This document shows positions 15,815 to 25,491 of a DNA stretch of 64,000 nucleotides, one piece after another. The notes under the pieces were generated by a model, which worked only from the letters and a program-made list of their open reading frames with translations, was not told the DNA's origin and searched no databases. Position 1 is the first letter of the stretch. Every line of letters begins with the position of its first letter. Origin of the DNA: Clostridiaceae bacterium UBA6110 (GTDB lineage Bacteria; Bacillota; Clostridia; Clostridiales; Clostridiaceae); NCBI GenBank assembly GCA_002428415.1, contig DIWI01000056.1, positions 46,618 through 110,617 of the forward strand. The letters run 5' to 3'. The translations under genes were made by a program, and so were the position numbers.

Positions 15815-15975
15815 ATTGACTTCCTCCTTGTCATTTCTTTCCACAAAGCAACGTTATCTATCCACAGCTTCTATCATATATTGTGCATAGAAGACTGTCA
15901 CTATAGACTAATTTAACAGATTTTTCTAAAAAAAGTAACATGGGAAGCAATATATTCCCGCTTGCCAATGTAATT

Positions 15976-15984
15976 TGGTATAAT
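15976..15984 (+). promoter_or_regulatory. Extended -10 promoter of the CNNM/CorC gene
   Basis: TGGTATAAT gives an extended -10 (TGn TATAAT, 15979-15984); the -35 is poor. The gene starts 34 bases downstream of the box. Confidence 0.5.
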
Positions 15985-16017
15985 TATTGCATAGTAATCG
16001 TTAGGAGTTGATTTTCT

Positions 16018-17265
16018 TTGGAAGCTGGCACGTGGCAGTTAGTCCTCATAGTCGTTCTGATATTTATCTCAGCATTTCTTTCCGCCTCCGAGACCGCCCT
16101 GCTTTCTCTCAGCAAGATAAGACTCAGGCACATGGTCGAGGAAGAAGTAAAGGGTGCATATCTGGTTCAAGGCCTTCTTGATGATTCATCTAAGGTCGTA
16201 ATAACCATTCTTATAGGAGACAACATATCAAACGTGGCAGCAACGGCACTCGGTGCCAAGCTTGCCATTGAACGATACGGCTACGGTGCTCTTCCTGTTT
16301 CTATTGCCATTATGGCTGTTTTTATCATCATTTTCGGTGAGATGATACCAAAAACTCTGGCATCACAGCATTCTGAACCCGTTTCGCTTTTTGTGGCAAG
16401 ACCGATTAACGCCATAAAGATACTTCTTGCTCCAATAGTGTTCCTTTTCCAGAAGGCATCTTCCCTTCTTATTCTCATACTGGGGGGCAACCCAAAGAAA
16501 ACCGGTCCTGCAATAACTGAAGAAGACCTTAAGACTCTGGTTGACGTCGGTAGTGAGGAAGGAGTTTTAGAGGTAGGCGAAAAGGAGATGCTCTTCAACG
16601 TATTTGAATTCGGTGATCTCCAGGTCAAGGATGTCATGGTCCAGAGAGTTGACATAGTGGCTCTTGACATCAGGAGCACCTATCAGGAAGTTGTCGAAGT
16701 CATAATGAAGGAGCAATTTTCGAGAATTCCGGTTTACAAGGAAGATATTGATGACATCATAGGAATCCTAAACGTCAAAGACCTTCTTTTCCTGAGCAAC
16801 GAAGATAAATCCAATTTCAATCTTGAGGATAATGTCAGGGAGGTATACTTCACCTACGAATTCAAGAAGATAATCGACCTTTTCAAGGAGCTTAAGAAGG
16901 AACGGAACCATATGGCCATTGTACTTGACGAGTACGGTGGAACAGTCGGGATCGCAACAATCGAGGACCTCCTCGAGGAAATAGTCGGTGAGATCGGCGA
17001 TGAATATGACGATGAGGAAACTCAGGACATAGAGGTCGTAAAAGAGGATGAGTATATCGTGACAGGATCATTCCGTCTCGATGAGCTTAATGAAGAAATC
17101 GGAACAAATATTGAATCTGAGGAATTTGATTCAGTCGGAGGATATCTTATCGGTGTTCTTGGAACATTCCCGGAAAACGGACAGGAGATCGAATCAGAAG
17201 GTATTCGTTTCATAGTAGAGGAAGTTGACAAGAACAGGATTAAGAAAGTCAGGATATTCACCTGA
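16018..17265 (+). CDS. CNNM/CorC-HlyC family membrane protein
   Basis: A 415-aa protein with the typical three-part build: a CNNM (DUF21) domain of about four membrane segments (residues 1-190, beginning FISAFLSASETALLS), a CBS-domain pair (about 205-325, VMVQRVDIVALD and MAIVLDEYGGTVGIAT), and a C-terminal CorC/HlyC domain (about 335-415, DEYIVTGSFRLDELNEEIG). Relatives move Mg2+ or Co2+ or regulate Mg2+ homeostasis, with ATP binding by the CBS pair. Start is TTG 16018 with TTAGGAG upstream. It is followed by tadA after 32 bases and probably cotranscribed. Confidence 0.92.
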   Translation: MEAGTWQLVLIVVLIFISAFLSASETALLSLSKIRLRHMVEEEVKGAYLVQGLLDDSSKVVITILIGDNISNVAATALGAKLAIERYGYGALPVSIAIMAVFIIIFGEMIPKTLASQHSEPVSLFVARPINAIKILLAPIVFLFQKASSLLILILGGNPKKTGPAITEEDLKTLVDVGSEEGVLEVGEKEMLFNVFEFGDLQVKDVMVQRVDIVALDIRSTYQEVVEVIMKEQFSRIPVYKEDIDDIIGILNVKDLLFLSNEDKSNFNLEDNVREVYFTYEFKKIIDLFKELKKERNHMAIVLDEYGGTVGIATIEDLLEEIVGEIGDEYDDEETQDIEVVKEDEYIVTGSFRLDELNEEIGTNIESEEFDSVGGYLIGVLGTFPENGQEIESEGIRFIVEEVDKNRIKKVRIFT

Positions 17266-17297
17266 TCCAGTTAGCATGGTTTCCGATAGGAGGAAAA

Positions 17298-17759
17298 ATG
17301 GAAGAGTCCATTTACGACAATTTTTATATGGAGGCCAGAAGGGAAGCTCTTCTGGCCCTTTCCAAGGATGAGGTGCCTGTAGGCTGTGTCGTGGTGAAGG
17401 ATGGAGAAATCATAGGACGAGGCCATAACATGACAGAAACGGCATCGGACCCTTCAGCACATGCTGAAGTCATCGCCATCAGAGAAGCTGCCAGGGCAAT
17501 CGGCTCATGGAGACTAACAGGGACAACACTTTATGTAACACTTGAGCCATGCCTAATGTGCGCAAGCCTTATCAAGAAATCAAGGATAGGGAAGGTAGTG
17601 ATTGGAGCCATAGAGCCTGAAGAGGGTGCCTTCGGAAGCGTCGCGAGTATTAGCCTTCTACCACCAAGAGGCAGGCAGATTGAAGTCATATGGCTTAAGG
17701 ATGAGTTCTCAGGTGATCTCATGACTTCTTATTTCAAGAAGCTAAGGAGCAGGCGATGA
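17298..17759 (+). CDS. tadA: tRNA-specific adenosine deaminase
   Basis: A 153-aa zinc deaminase that makes inosine at position 34 of tRNA-Arg(ACG). The zinc site is complete: HAE (H55-A56-E57) and PCLMC (C85, C88). EVPVGCVVV and the SHAE-like DPSAHAEVIAIREA segment are family typical. Ribosome site GATAGGAGGAAAA precedes the ATG. The stop overlaps the psd start by four bases. A substrate tRNA-Arg(ACG) is encoded at 21428-21502. Confidence 0.95.
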   Translation: MEESIYDNFYMEARREALLALSKDEVPVGCVVVKDGEIIGRGHNMTETASDPSAHAEVIAIREAARAIGSWRLTGTTLYVTLEPCLMCASLIKKSRIGKVVIGAIEPEEGAFGSVASISLLPPRGRQIEVIWLKDEFSGDLMTSYFKKLRSRR

Positions 17760-18652
17760 TAAGGATATATGACAGGAAGTATGGCAAATATGATACCGAG
17801 GTCGTTGTAGGAGGCAAATACATAGAATGGCTTTATGGGACCATGTCAGGAAAATGGGTGCTTGAGGCCTTAGTCAAACGCAAGATGTTCTCCTCACTAT
17901 ACGGCAAGCTCATGGACCTGCCTGCATCAAGGAAGATGATACCTTCCTTCATCAAAGAAAACTCTCTTGATATGAGTGGCTCAGTTAAAAACCCGGGAGA
18001 TTATGAATCCTTCAATGATTTCTTCACAAGAAAGCTATCCTCTGAAAGCAGACCGTTCTCTTCGGATCCGTCAATGCTGATGAGCCCAGTTGATGGCAGA
18101 ATGCTTGCTTATGAGGATATTGACATTGACAGGCTCGTTCAGGTCAAGGGTATCACATATACACTCGGAGGTCTTATAGGAAACGGGAACATAAAGGAAA
18201 GGTATACCCATGGAACCATGCTTGTATTCAGACTTTGCCCGCTTGACTACCACAGGTTCCACTTCGTAGATTCTGGGATATGTTCCAAACCCCGCCTTAT
18301 TAAGGGTGGTTATTATTCTGTAAATCCCGTGTCTTTAGCCAGAATTCCAAATGTATATCTTGAAAACAAGAGGATGTATTCTCTCATGAGAAGCGACAAC
18401 TTCTCAGATATCCTAATTATTGAAGTAGGGGCAACCAACGTTGGTTCAATTGTACAAACCTATTCAGCATCCAAACGATTCGAGCGTGGGACAGAAAAAG
18501 GCTACTTCAAATTCGGAGGATCCACGGTACTGCTGTTCTTTAAAAATGGTGCAGTAAAAATCGACCAGGATATCCTGGATGAGACTGCAAATGGAATTGA
18601 ATCAAAAGTCCTTATGGGAGAAACCATAGGAAGAAAGGCCAGGCAGGATTGA
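17756..18652 (+). CDS. psd: Phosphatidylserine decarboxylase proenzyme
   Basis: A 298-aa membrane-associated decarboxylase that converts phosphatidylserine to phosphatidylethanolamine. The self-cleavage motif is FGGSTVLLFF, with S256 becoming the pyruvoyl group; the catalytic aspartate lies in SPVDGRM and histidines in CPLDYHRFHF. The DFFTRKL segment is typical for the short (type II) Psd. It overlaps tadA by four bases (ATGA). A terminator stem begins inside its last codons. Confidence 0.95.
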   Translation: MIRIYDRKYGKYDTEVVVGGKYIEWLYGTMSGKWVLEALVKRKMFSSLYGKLMDLPASRKMIPSFIKENSLDMSGSVKNPGDYESFNDFFTRKLSSESRPFSSDPSMLMSPVDGRMLAYEDIDIDRLVQVKGITYTLGGLIGNGNIKERYTHGTMLVFRLCPLDYHRFHFVDSGICSKPRLIKGGYYSVNPVSLARIPNVYLENKRMYSLMRSDNFSDILIIEVGATNVGSIVQTYSASKRFERGTEKGYFKFGGSTVLLFFKNGAVKIDQDILDETANGIESKVLMGETIGRKARQD

Positions 18653-18670
18653 CATCCGCCTGGCCTTTCA
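18634..18670 (+). terminator. Terminator overlapping the psd stop
   Basis: AAAGGCCAGGC (18634-18644) pairs with GCCTGGCCTTT (18658-18668); the stop codon sits in the loop. It also lies just behind the convergent hydrolase gene and may work on both strands. Confidence 0.8.
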
Positions 18671-18679
18671 TACGTGACT

Positions 18680-19600
18680 CTATATATGCATACCTATGAA
18701 ATTCAGAAAATCACCGTATACCTCTTCCCTGTTTGTCTCATTCAGTATCTCATGCCTTGCTCCCTTGTAAAGTCTGACAAAGAGCTTCCTGCTGCCTGTC
18801 GTCTTTTCAAGAAGCTTCGCAAGGGCTATTGGTCCATTACCCATATTTCCTACCGGATCCTCAGTACCGCTCGCTATGAGTATAGGCAGGTCTTTACGTA
18901 TCCTTGACAGCTCTTCCCTGCCATAAACCTTAAGAAGATTTGAAAGCATGGATCCATAGAATCCATTTGACATCACAATCCCGCAGAAGGGATCCTCCAC
19001 ATATTTGTCTACCTGATCGGAATCCCTTGATATCCAATCAAATTCCGTTCGTTTATCCTTTATTTTCCCACCGAACTTTCCAAACATCATATTATTTATG
19101 ATCTCGCCTTTTGAGTCTCTCCCTCTGGATGAAATCAAAGCCTGAGATATTGCTACTCCCGCCATGATGCTGCCCCTGCCTCCCGGGCCGTTGTTTCCGG
19201 ATAGAATCAATGCATCTATAGTCTCAGGAAAAGCCTCGGCATATCTTATTGACAGGAATGAACCCATGGAATGGCCAAGCTGCACTACCTTCAGACCCTC
19301 CTGCTCATTTCTTGCCTTATGGTTTAGCTGTCTCATGTCCTTTACAATCTCCATGAACGTATCCTGGGTACTGTCAGCACCCAGACCATCACCCGCAGTA
19401 AGCCCATGTGCCCTGTGGTCCTGTGAATATACCGCGTACCCCTTGGCATTCAGGAATTCAGCAAAGTGGCCATATCTTCTTCCATGTTCGGATATGCCAT
19501 GGCTTATGAGTACTACGCCTTTTCTTCTCTCAGCAGGAATCCACTTGTGCACATAAACCTTTTTCCCATCCTCGGCTACCATATGATCCAACGAATACAT
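18680..19600 (-). CDS. Alpha/beta hydrolase, lysophospholipase/monoacylglycerol lipase type
   Basis: A 306-aa serine hydrolase. LISHGISEHGRRY is the oxyanion segment of the lysophospholipase (Hydrolase_4) family, the nucleophile is in LGHSMGSF (S111), the acid in ASGTEDPVG and the histidine in GARHEILNE. There is no signal peptide, so it is cytoplasmic; it probably cleaves monoacyl lipids. Its ATG overlaps the stop of the upstream DUF3052-like gene by one base (TAATG). Confidence 0.9.
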   Translation of the reverse strand: MYSLDHMVAEDGKKVYVHKWIPAERRKGVVLISHGISEHGRRYGHFAEFLNAKGYAVYSQDHRAHGLTAGDGLGADSTQDTFMEIVKDMRQLNHKARNEQEGLKVVQLGHSMGSFLSIRYAEAFPETIDALILSGNNGPGGRGSIMAGVAISQALISSRGRDSKGEIINNMMFGKFGGKIKDKRTEFDWISRDSDQVDKYVEDPFCGIVMSNGFYGSMLSNLLKVYGREELSRIRKDLPILIASGTEDPVGNMGNGPIALAKLLEKTTGSRKLFVRLYKGARHEILNETNREEVYGDFLNFIGMHI

Positions 19601-20058
19601 TATTTCTTACCTATCCTTTCCTTACCTTTTTCGCTCAACGCCCATGACCTGGTCATGTTCTTAATCTTATCAGCCTGCCTGATTCTTAGCGCAGACCAAT
19701 CCTCATCAATGGATACCTGAGTCACCCCTTCAAATCCAAATTCTCCGAATGGCTGCAGCACATTGTCTCTTGAAAGCTCAGTCTTGTATTTTTTGGAGGA
19801 TTTTTTAGGATAACAAATCCAAAGCACCCCATCATCCCCGATTGTATCTGAAATCTCCTCGGCTTGCTCTGATACTGACTTTAGGTTAAGTACGAATAGC
19901 ATTATGAATGGATATTCTTCATTCTTCTTTTCATAATCAATCATTATGCCTGATTCGGCCGCCATTTTATCTGCTTCTTTTTTAAAGACATCCGGAGGAT
20001 TTATAATTAGCAGCTCTTTTTGTGTTGTAAGCCTCAGCTTTTTAAATAACTCTGACAT
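19600..20058 (-). CDS. DUF3052-like protein
   Basis: A 152-aa cytoplasmic protein. The segment DGVLWICYPKKSSKKYKTEL and the later GFEGVTQVSIDEDWSALRIR are what I recognise from the DUF3052 family, whose function is unknown. It shares a TAATG overlap with the lysophospholipase-like gene downstream, so the pair is translated together. The first half (LLIINPPDVFKKEADKM) is a small alpha/beta domain without catalytic residues that I can identify. Confidence 0.75.
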   Translation of the reverse strand: MSELFKKLRLTTQKELLIINPPDVFKKEADKMAAESGIMIDYEKKNEEYPFIMLFVLNLKSVSEQAEEISDTIGDDGVLWICYPKKSSKKYKTELSRDNVLQPFGEFGFEGVTQVSIDEDWSALRIRQADKIKNMTRSWALSEKGKERIGKK

Positions 20059-20183
20059 AATTTTTACTCCCTTGCCACTATTCAGAAGTAAAATTCAATA
20101 ATTTCCACTTCTCTCACAATTATATTATAATTGAATGTGGAAAGGCTGTTTATGAACACTATTTTACAAGGAGGGGTTGCACC

Positions 20184-21320
20184 ATGTACGGACTTGCGCT
20201 AGGTGGCGGTGGGGCTCGTGGAGCCTATGAAGCCGGAGTACTGAAAGCTCTTGAAGAAATGAACATTGAAGTTGGAGCGATTACCGGAACCTCAATCGGT
20301 GCGATCAATGCAGCTGGATACCTCTCAGCCGGCATAAGCACTGTGGAAGAGGTTTGGAGGCTTATGGACAAGGACTCCATAATAGATATAAATGCTGAAA
20401 GCCTTATAGATTCTCTAAAAAATGGCGGCTTCGATTATGAAAAACCTTTCTCCATGCTCAGAGAATATCTTGATGAAAGCAGCATCAGAAATAATCCTAT
20501 AGATTTCGGTATTGTGACGGTCAACCTGACTGACCGCGACCCTGTTGTTGTATTCAAGGAAGACATTCCTGAAGGCAAGATCATTGAATATGTGCTCGCC
20601 AGCGCCAACCATCCAGTCCTGAAAAGATTTGAAATTGACGGTGATAAATACATGGATGGGGGAATATATGACAATCTTCCCATAGAACCTTTAATCCGAA
20701 AGGGCTACCGAGACATCATAGTTGTGGATCTTTACAATAGAAGGCGATTCATAAAGCCAATAAGCACAGTTGCTATAATAGACATTTCCTCTAAAGAGGG
20801 GCTTGGATCAGCTCTGGTAGCTGACCCAGCAAATATCGAAAAGAACATGAGGCTTGGATATCTGGACACGCAGAAAGCCTTTGGAAGCTTATTCGGCCAT
20901 AGATACTACTTTAGAAGCACTGATGTTACGGGATTGCTGTCGCCACCGACCGCAGCTGAAATTCGTCGTTTTGAAAATCTTTCGGCCCCATTACTTGCCG
21001 AGAGGGTATTTGAACCATACAAGGAGAGTCTTGGGCACAGATACTCAATTACACTTGCATCACTGGAGGTAGTATCCGAGATTCTCGAAATCAATAATCT
21101 GGATATCTTTGACGAACCTCTGGAACTTCTCCAAATCGTCCTGGAAAAGATTAAGGATATCATAAATGACAGTAAAAAAGCACATTGGAAGCAACGTATA
21201 TTGGTAAAGGAACTAAATGACAGACAGCTCCTCATGCTTTCACTGTCGAACCCAAAGCTTGTTGTCGCTAATCTGTTCATAAAAGCGATCAAAGAAAGAA
21301 CCGCTGAAGCTCTACCTTGA
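20184..21320 (+). CDS. Patatin-like phospholipase
   Basis: A 378-aa protein. The patatin domain has all marks: oxyanion hole GGGGARGAYEAGVL (residues 7-20), nucleophile elbow GTSIGA (S37) and catalytic aspartate DGGIYDNLP (D158). It should be an acyl-ester hydrolase with a Ser-Asp dyad. Residues about 265-378 are a helical C-terminal extension of unknown role. No signal peptide is seen. The ATG follows AAGGAGGGGTTGCACC. It is monocistronic, diverging from the lysophospholipase pair, so two lipid hydrolases stand next to each other. Confidence 0.9.
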   Translation: MYGLALGGGGARGAYEAGVLKALEEMNIEVGAITGTSIGAINAAGYLSAGISTVEEVWRLMDKDSIIDINAESLIDSLKNGGFDYEKPFSMLREYLDESSIRNNPIDFGIVTVNLTDRDPVVVFKEDIPEGKIIEYVLASANHPVLKRFEIDGDKYMDGGIYDNLPIEPLIRKGYRDIIVVDLYNRRRFIKPISTVAIIDISSKEGLGSALVADPANIEKNMRLGYLDTQKAFGSLFGHRYYFRSTDVTGLLSPPTAAEIRRFENLSAPLLAERVFEPYKESLGHRYSITLASLEVVSEILEINNLDIFDEPLELLQIVLEKIKDIINDSKKAHWKQRILVKELNDRQLLMLSLSNPKLVVANLFIKAIKERTAEALP

Positions 21321-21427
21321 CACTGAGATAATTGTGGTTTATGTGCATGATACAAGGTTTTGTCTAAACCAGGAACCATTGAAATTGTCGGTCTGCTGTG
21401 TTAAGATTATTGAGTTGAATAATATAG

Positions 21428-21502
21428 GCACTTGTAGTTAAACGGATATAACACTCGGCTACGAACCGGGCATTGGGGGTTCGATTCCCTCCAGGTGCAC
21501 CA
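21428..21502 (+). tRNA. tRNA-Arg, anticodon ACG
   Basis: 75 bases with encoded CCA. Acceptor GCACTTG (21428-21434) pairs with CAGGTGC; anticodon stem CTCGG/CCGGG holds the loop CTACGAA with anticodon ACG; T loop TTCGATT. A34 should be converted to inosine by TadA (17298-17759), allowing it to read CGU, CGC and CGA. It is followed by a strong terminator. Confidence 0.96.
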
Positions 21503-21510
21503 GCCAAACA

Positions 21511-21550
21511 AATCCGAACCTCTTCCAGCTGGAAATGGGTTCGGATTTTT
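21511..21550 (+). terminator. Terminator of tRNA-Arg(ACG)
   Basis: AATCCGAACC (21511-21520) pairs with GGGTTCGGATT, then T5 and further T-rich sequence. Confidence 0.88.
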
Positions 21551-21605
21551 ATTTTCTAAATTTCAAGTCACCTAGCTTAGTATAAATATTTCCCGCACTA
21601 GCACA

Positions 21606-21646
21606 AAAGCGAGAGACTGCAACCTATTGCTGCAGCCTCTCGCTTT
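21606..21646 (-). terminator. Hairpin after the LPQTG surface-protein gene
   Basis: AAAGCGAGAG (21606-21615) pairs with CTCTCGCTTT (21637-21646), extended by CTGCA/TGCAG across one mismatch. It lies 27 bases past the stop of the minus-strand gene; the T tract is weak on both sides. Confidence 0.6.
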
Positions 21647-21672
21647 GCTTTATATCAATTATCAGGATTTAG

Positions 21673-24600
21673 CTATCTTTGTTCCTTTTTCCTCATCAGC
21701 ATTACTCCACCAGCCATCGCCATCATACCAATCGCATACAACAGTTCACTTGGAATACCACCTGTTTGTGGAAGTGATCCTTCTTCTTCCTCATCATCAT
21801 CAACTGGACCTACTTCCTCAAGCTCTTCAATCTTTTCGTTTTCAGCGACTATGTTGAATGTTTCTCCATCTGTATTAACTGTCACACTATACGTCTTATC
21901 AGTTTTAATATATCCTTCAGGAGCTTTGCTTTCTTTGACAATATATTTGCCAAAAGGAAGTGTAACATTCAAGGTTCCGCTTGTTCCAGTCATTCCTGTG
22001 AATACGACTCCACCTTCCTCATCTTCTATGGTGAATTCTGCTCCAGCTAAAACTATAGTTGTTCCTGATTCGACCTTCTTGATCAATACTGTGCTGGTTA
22101 TCAGACTATTCTTGACCTCAAGCTCTATTATTTCACCATCCTCAGATATTTCAACTGCATAGGCAACATCTGTAAGCACATACCCTTCCGGCGCCTTGGT
22201 TTCCTTTAGAGTGTACTTTCCATATGGAACACTTTCTATCAGCGCTTCGCCATTTTCATCGGTCGTAACTGGTGCTCCAAACGTTTCACTTCCCAGGTAA
22301 AGAACAAATTCCGCACTCTCGAGAGGTTCTCCGTCATCACCGATCTTGCTGATTAGTATGCTTCCTCTTATCATCTTGTTAACTACTGAAACGGAAACAA
22401 CCTCTCCATCTTCATCAATAACTACTTTTTCAGTAGAAGCACTTCTTACATAGCCAGTCGGTGCCTTTTCCTCTTCAAGTTCGTATATGCCTTCAGGAAT
22501 ATTCCTGAATTCGATAGCGCCTGTATTTGAGGATGCTTCATTTCTAAACTTTACTACTCCATCCTGCTTTAACACAAATATTGCTCCAGCAACAGGGCTC
22601 TGTTTTTCATCCAGCTTCTGAACCACTACAGTCCCGGTAATTCTTCTGTTATGGACCTGAACTTCAACAGTTTTACCATCAACCTCGATAGCTGCCTGAA
22701 TAGGGTCATCGCTTGCAACGTATCCGACTGGGGCTTCAGTTTCATAGATCTGGTATTCACCGTAAGGTATATTTTCGAACAGAGCTTTTCCTTCAGCATC
22801 AGTAGTTACTGTATCAATCAGCTTTCCATCATGCCTTAATTCAAACTCAGCTCCAACCAACACGGCATTGCTTTCTCCATACTTGGTGATTGCAATATTG
22901 CCTCTGATTCTTGTGTTAATTACAATACCTTCTTCAGGAATTACTGTCTCGCTATCTTCTGTGACTGAGACTCCTATTATCCCTTCAAACATATTATAAC
23001 CTTCGGGCGCCTCAAGCTCCTTGATAATGTATGAGCCATACTCCACACCGCTAAAACCTACAAGTCCATCGCTGTTACTTCTGGATGTGCTGAGTAGATT
23101 TTCGAACATCTCATCACTGCTCTTGTATAGTCCGAATAGAGCGCCTTCAAGAGGTTTATTGTTCTCATCAACCTTCTTGAGCTGAATGTTGCCTTTGATT
23201 GATGTATTTGTAATTGTAAATCCATTCACAGATGTAATGAATCCTTCTAGTGTTGCTTCACTGACAGTATATTCATATTTATTTCCATGAATATCCGTAG
23301 CTGGTATACCCTTGAAGCAATAGCTCCAGTCACCATTAGAATTTGGATACACATCCTTCTCGGCAAATTTTTCTCCATCCTGATTAAGCATGACTATTAT
23401 CTTCTCTGGCTTCAGCAAATTGCCTACCCAAATCTTGCTTCCAGATATTTCTATCTCCGGCACTGTATACTCGTTTGTAATAGTCAATTTGTCAGCTGAA
23501 TAGGTTGCAGAATAGTTCTTTGGTACCTCTACCTCTTCGGCTGTATACTTATATTCTTTGCCGTCGCTGTCGGTCACATCAACTGTCCATGTGTGCGATG
23601 TCTTTCCGTCAGTAAATTCCACCGGAGAACCATATTTCACTCCATCCTGGTATAGCTGTACATGTATGGTTGGCTTTACTTCAGGACCATTCTCCCAAAT
23701 CTTCCTTACAGTAACATCTTGTTCAGGAGAAGTATATCTGTTTGTTATTACCAGTTTATCTTCGGATAAAGCCTTAGTATAGTTCACTGGAACCTTAAGC
23801 TCATCTATCGTATATTCATATGCATTTCCATCCTCATCTGTACCAGGGAGATTATCCCATGTATGGCTTGTCTTTGTCGAACTGAATATGACCGAATCCC
23901 CAAATTCCTCACCATCTTGATAAAGCTGAATCTCAACTCCAGGCTTTGGTCCTCCCTCCCATATCTTGGTCCCAGTTACAGATATCTTCGGAACCATGTA
24001 AGTGTTGGTGACTGTCAATCCATCGGATGAATAGGTCGCTACATAATTATCAGGAACCATTACTTCCTTTGCAGTATAAACATAGTCTTCGCCTTCATTA
24101 TCAGTAACATCCACAGTCCAGGTATGTGATGTCTTCCCGTAAGCAAACTCCACAGGAGCACCATATTCTTCCTCGTTCTGATATAGCTGGACTTGTATAG
24201 TTGGCTTAGTTGAAGGACCATTCTTCCATTTCTTCTCTACAGTAACTTTTTGTGTAGGGGATGTATAAGTATTTATTACAGTTAGCTTATCTGCAGAGAA
24301 TGTTTTTGCGTAATTAACCGGTACGTTAGTCTCGTCAATCGTATATATATAATCATTCCCATTTTCATCAGTTTTTGGGAGATCTACCCATGTATGGCTA
24401 GTCTTTGTCGAACTGAATGTAACCGGACCATCATACACCTTACCATTCTGATACAGCTGTATTGCTACATCGGGCTTTGGACCTCCAATCCATTCCTTGT
24501 ATCCAGTTATAGTTATCTTTGGAACTATAAAGGTATTAGTAACCGTCAAACCATCATTTGAATATGTTTCATTATAATTTTCAGGTACACTTACTTCTTT

Positions 24601-25491
24601 TATTGAATATGTGTAGGCGTTCCCTCTTGAATCGGTCATGAAAAGATTGTCCCAGGTATGTTCTGGATCACTCGACGACAGAGTTACCGGTCCATAACCT
24701 ACCATCAGCTCGTTGTCCCTATATAACTGAACCTGTACATCAGGCTTAGGACCTCCGACCCAGACCTTTTTTCCAGTGACAGATATTTTTGCCCTTGTGT
24801 TTGTAATAGTCTTCTGTACCTCAAGTTCTTTTATTGTAGGACTAGTGCCAACCACAGGATAATTAAGCTCTACAGGACTTTCATCCAAAATATATCCTAT
24901 TGGTGCTGCTGATTCTTGGGCAGTTATTTTCATTCCCTTGTAGATGAGCATGTTGCTAAAGACTACTCCGTCGGATCCGGATGTTCGATATGACACTACA
25001 TTATTGGTATCAGTTACCTTGAAGGTGGCCCCTGCCAGTGGATTGCCATCATCCCCAACCTTAACCAGGGTTCCTAGTGCTATGGGGATAATCTGGATAT
25101 CCTTGAAAAATACCGTTGCAGCAGTATCTGAAATCGTAAATTTATTGGCATCAAGGTAATATGTTTTTCCTTTTTGATCGAACGACGCTTCGAGCTCATA
25201 ATTTATGCCTGTCGTATTTGACAGGCTTACCGTATAGGTTCCATACGGAGCATCCTGCCAGGTTTTATTGGTACTTGATGCCGTAAAGGTTGCCCCTGAA
25301 GTATGTGTCAAGGTAAGAGTCAATGATCCATACCCGCTTGACTGCATTACTTCCAGCACCTTATCAAACTGTATATTCAGAACTCCCGGCGCATCTGCAA
25401 ATGAAGTCTTACTCTGTGCCGACCCAAAGAATGTGAACGCCATGGCAAATGATAGTAGAAGCGCTGTAAGTTTTCTAATTCTTCCCTTCAT
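21673..25491 (-). CDS. LPQTG-anchored surface protein with Cna-B and SpaA repeats
   Basis: A 1272-aa cell-wall protein. Start is ATG 25491 with ACAGGAGGAGAGAAC upstream; an in-frame start 17 codons earlier lacks a ribosome site. Order: signal peptide (1-33, cleavage near SFA), an N-terminal domain, one SpaA-like domain (GTLVKVGDDGNPLAGATF), six Cna-B domains of 80-90 aa (each starting like VTGKKVWVGGPKPDV), five SpaA-like domains (each starting like GNIQLKKVDENNKPLEGA), an acidic spacer, LPQTGG and a hydrophobic tail ending RKKEQR. Cna-B and SpaA domains often carry Lys-Asn isopeptide bonds. It needs a sortase, none of which is in this window. Likely an adhesin stalk. Confidence 0.93.
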   Translation of the reverse strand: MKGRIRKLTALLLSFAMAFTFFGSAQSKTSFADAPGVLNIQFDKVLEVMQSSGYGSLTLTLTHTSGATFTASSTNKTWQDAPYGTYTVSLSNTTGINYELEASFDQKGKTYYLDANKFTISDTAATVFFKDIQIIPIALGTLVKVGDDGNPLAGATFKVTDTNNVVSYRTSGSDGVVFSNMLIYKGMKITAQESAAPIGYILDESPVELNYPVVGTSPTIKELEVQKTITNTRAKISVTGKKVWVGGPKPDVQVQLYRDNELMVGYGPVTLSSSDPEHTWDNLFMTDSRGNAYTYSIKEVSVPENYNETYSNDGLTVTNTFIVPKITITGYKEWIGGPKPDVAIQLYQNGKVYDGPVTFSSTKTSHTWVDLPKTDENGNDYIYTIDETNVPVNYAKTFSADKLTVINTYTSPTQKVTVEKKWKNGPSTKPTIQVQLYQNEEEYGAPVEFAYGKTSHTWTVDVTDNEGEDYVYTAKEVMVPDNYVATYSSDGLTVTNTYMVPKISVTGTKIWEGGPKPGVEIQLYQDGEEFGDSVIFSSTKTSHTWDNLPGTDEDGNAYEYTIDELKVPVNYTKALSEDKLVITNRYTSPEQDVTVRKIWENGPEVKPTIHVQLYQDGVKYGSPVEFTDGKTSHTWTVDVTDSDGKEYKYTAEEVEVPKNYSATYSADKLTITNEYTVPEIEISGSKIWVGNLLKPEKIIVMLNQDGEKFAEKDVYPNSNGDWSYCFKGIPATDIHGNKYEYTVSEATLEGFITSVNGFTITNTSIKGNIQLKKVDENNKPLEGALFGLYKSSDEMFENLLSTSRSNSDGLVGFSGVEYGSYIIKELEAPEGYNMFEGIIGVSVTEDSETVIPEEGIVINTRIRGNIAITKYGESNAVLVGAEFELRHDGKLIDTVTTDAEGKALFENIPYGEYQIYETEAPVGYVASDDPIQAAIEVDGKTVEVQVHNRRITGTVVVQKLDEKQSPVAGAIFVLKQDGVVKFRNEASSNTGAIEFRNIPEGIYELEEEKAPTGYVRSASTEKVVIDEDGEVVSVSVVNKMIRGSILISKIGDDGEPLESAEFVLYLGSETFGAPVTTDENGEALIESVPYGKYTLKETKAPEGYVLTDVAYAVEISEDGEIIELEVKNSLITSTVLIKKVESGTTIVLAGAEFTIEDEEGGVVFTGMTGTSGTLNVTLPFGKYIVKESKAPEGYIKTDKTYSVTVNTDGETFNIVAENEKIEELEEVGPVDDDEEEEGSLPQTGGIPSELLYAIGMMAMAGGVMLMRKKEQR

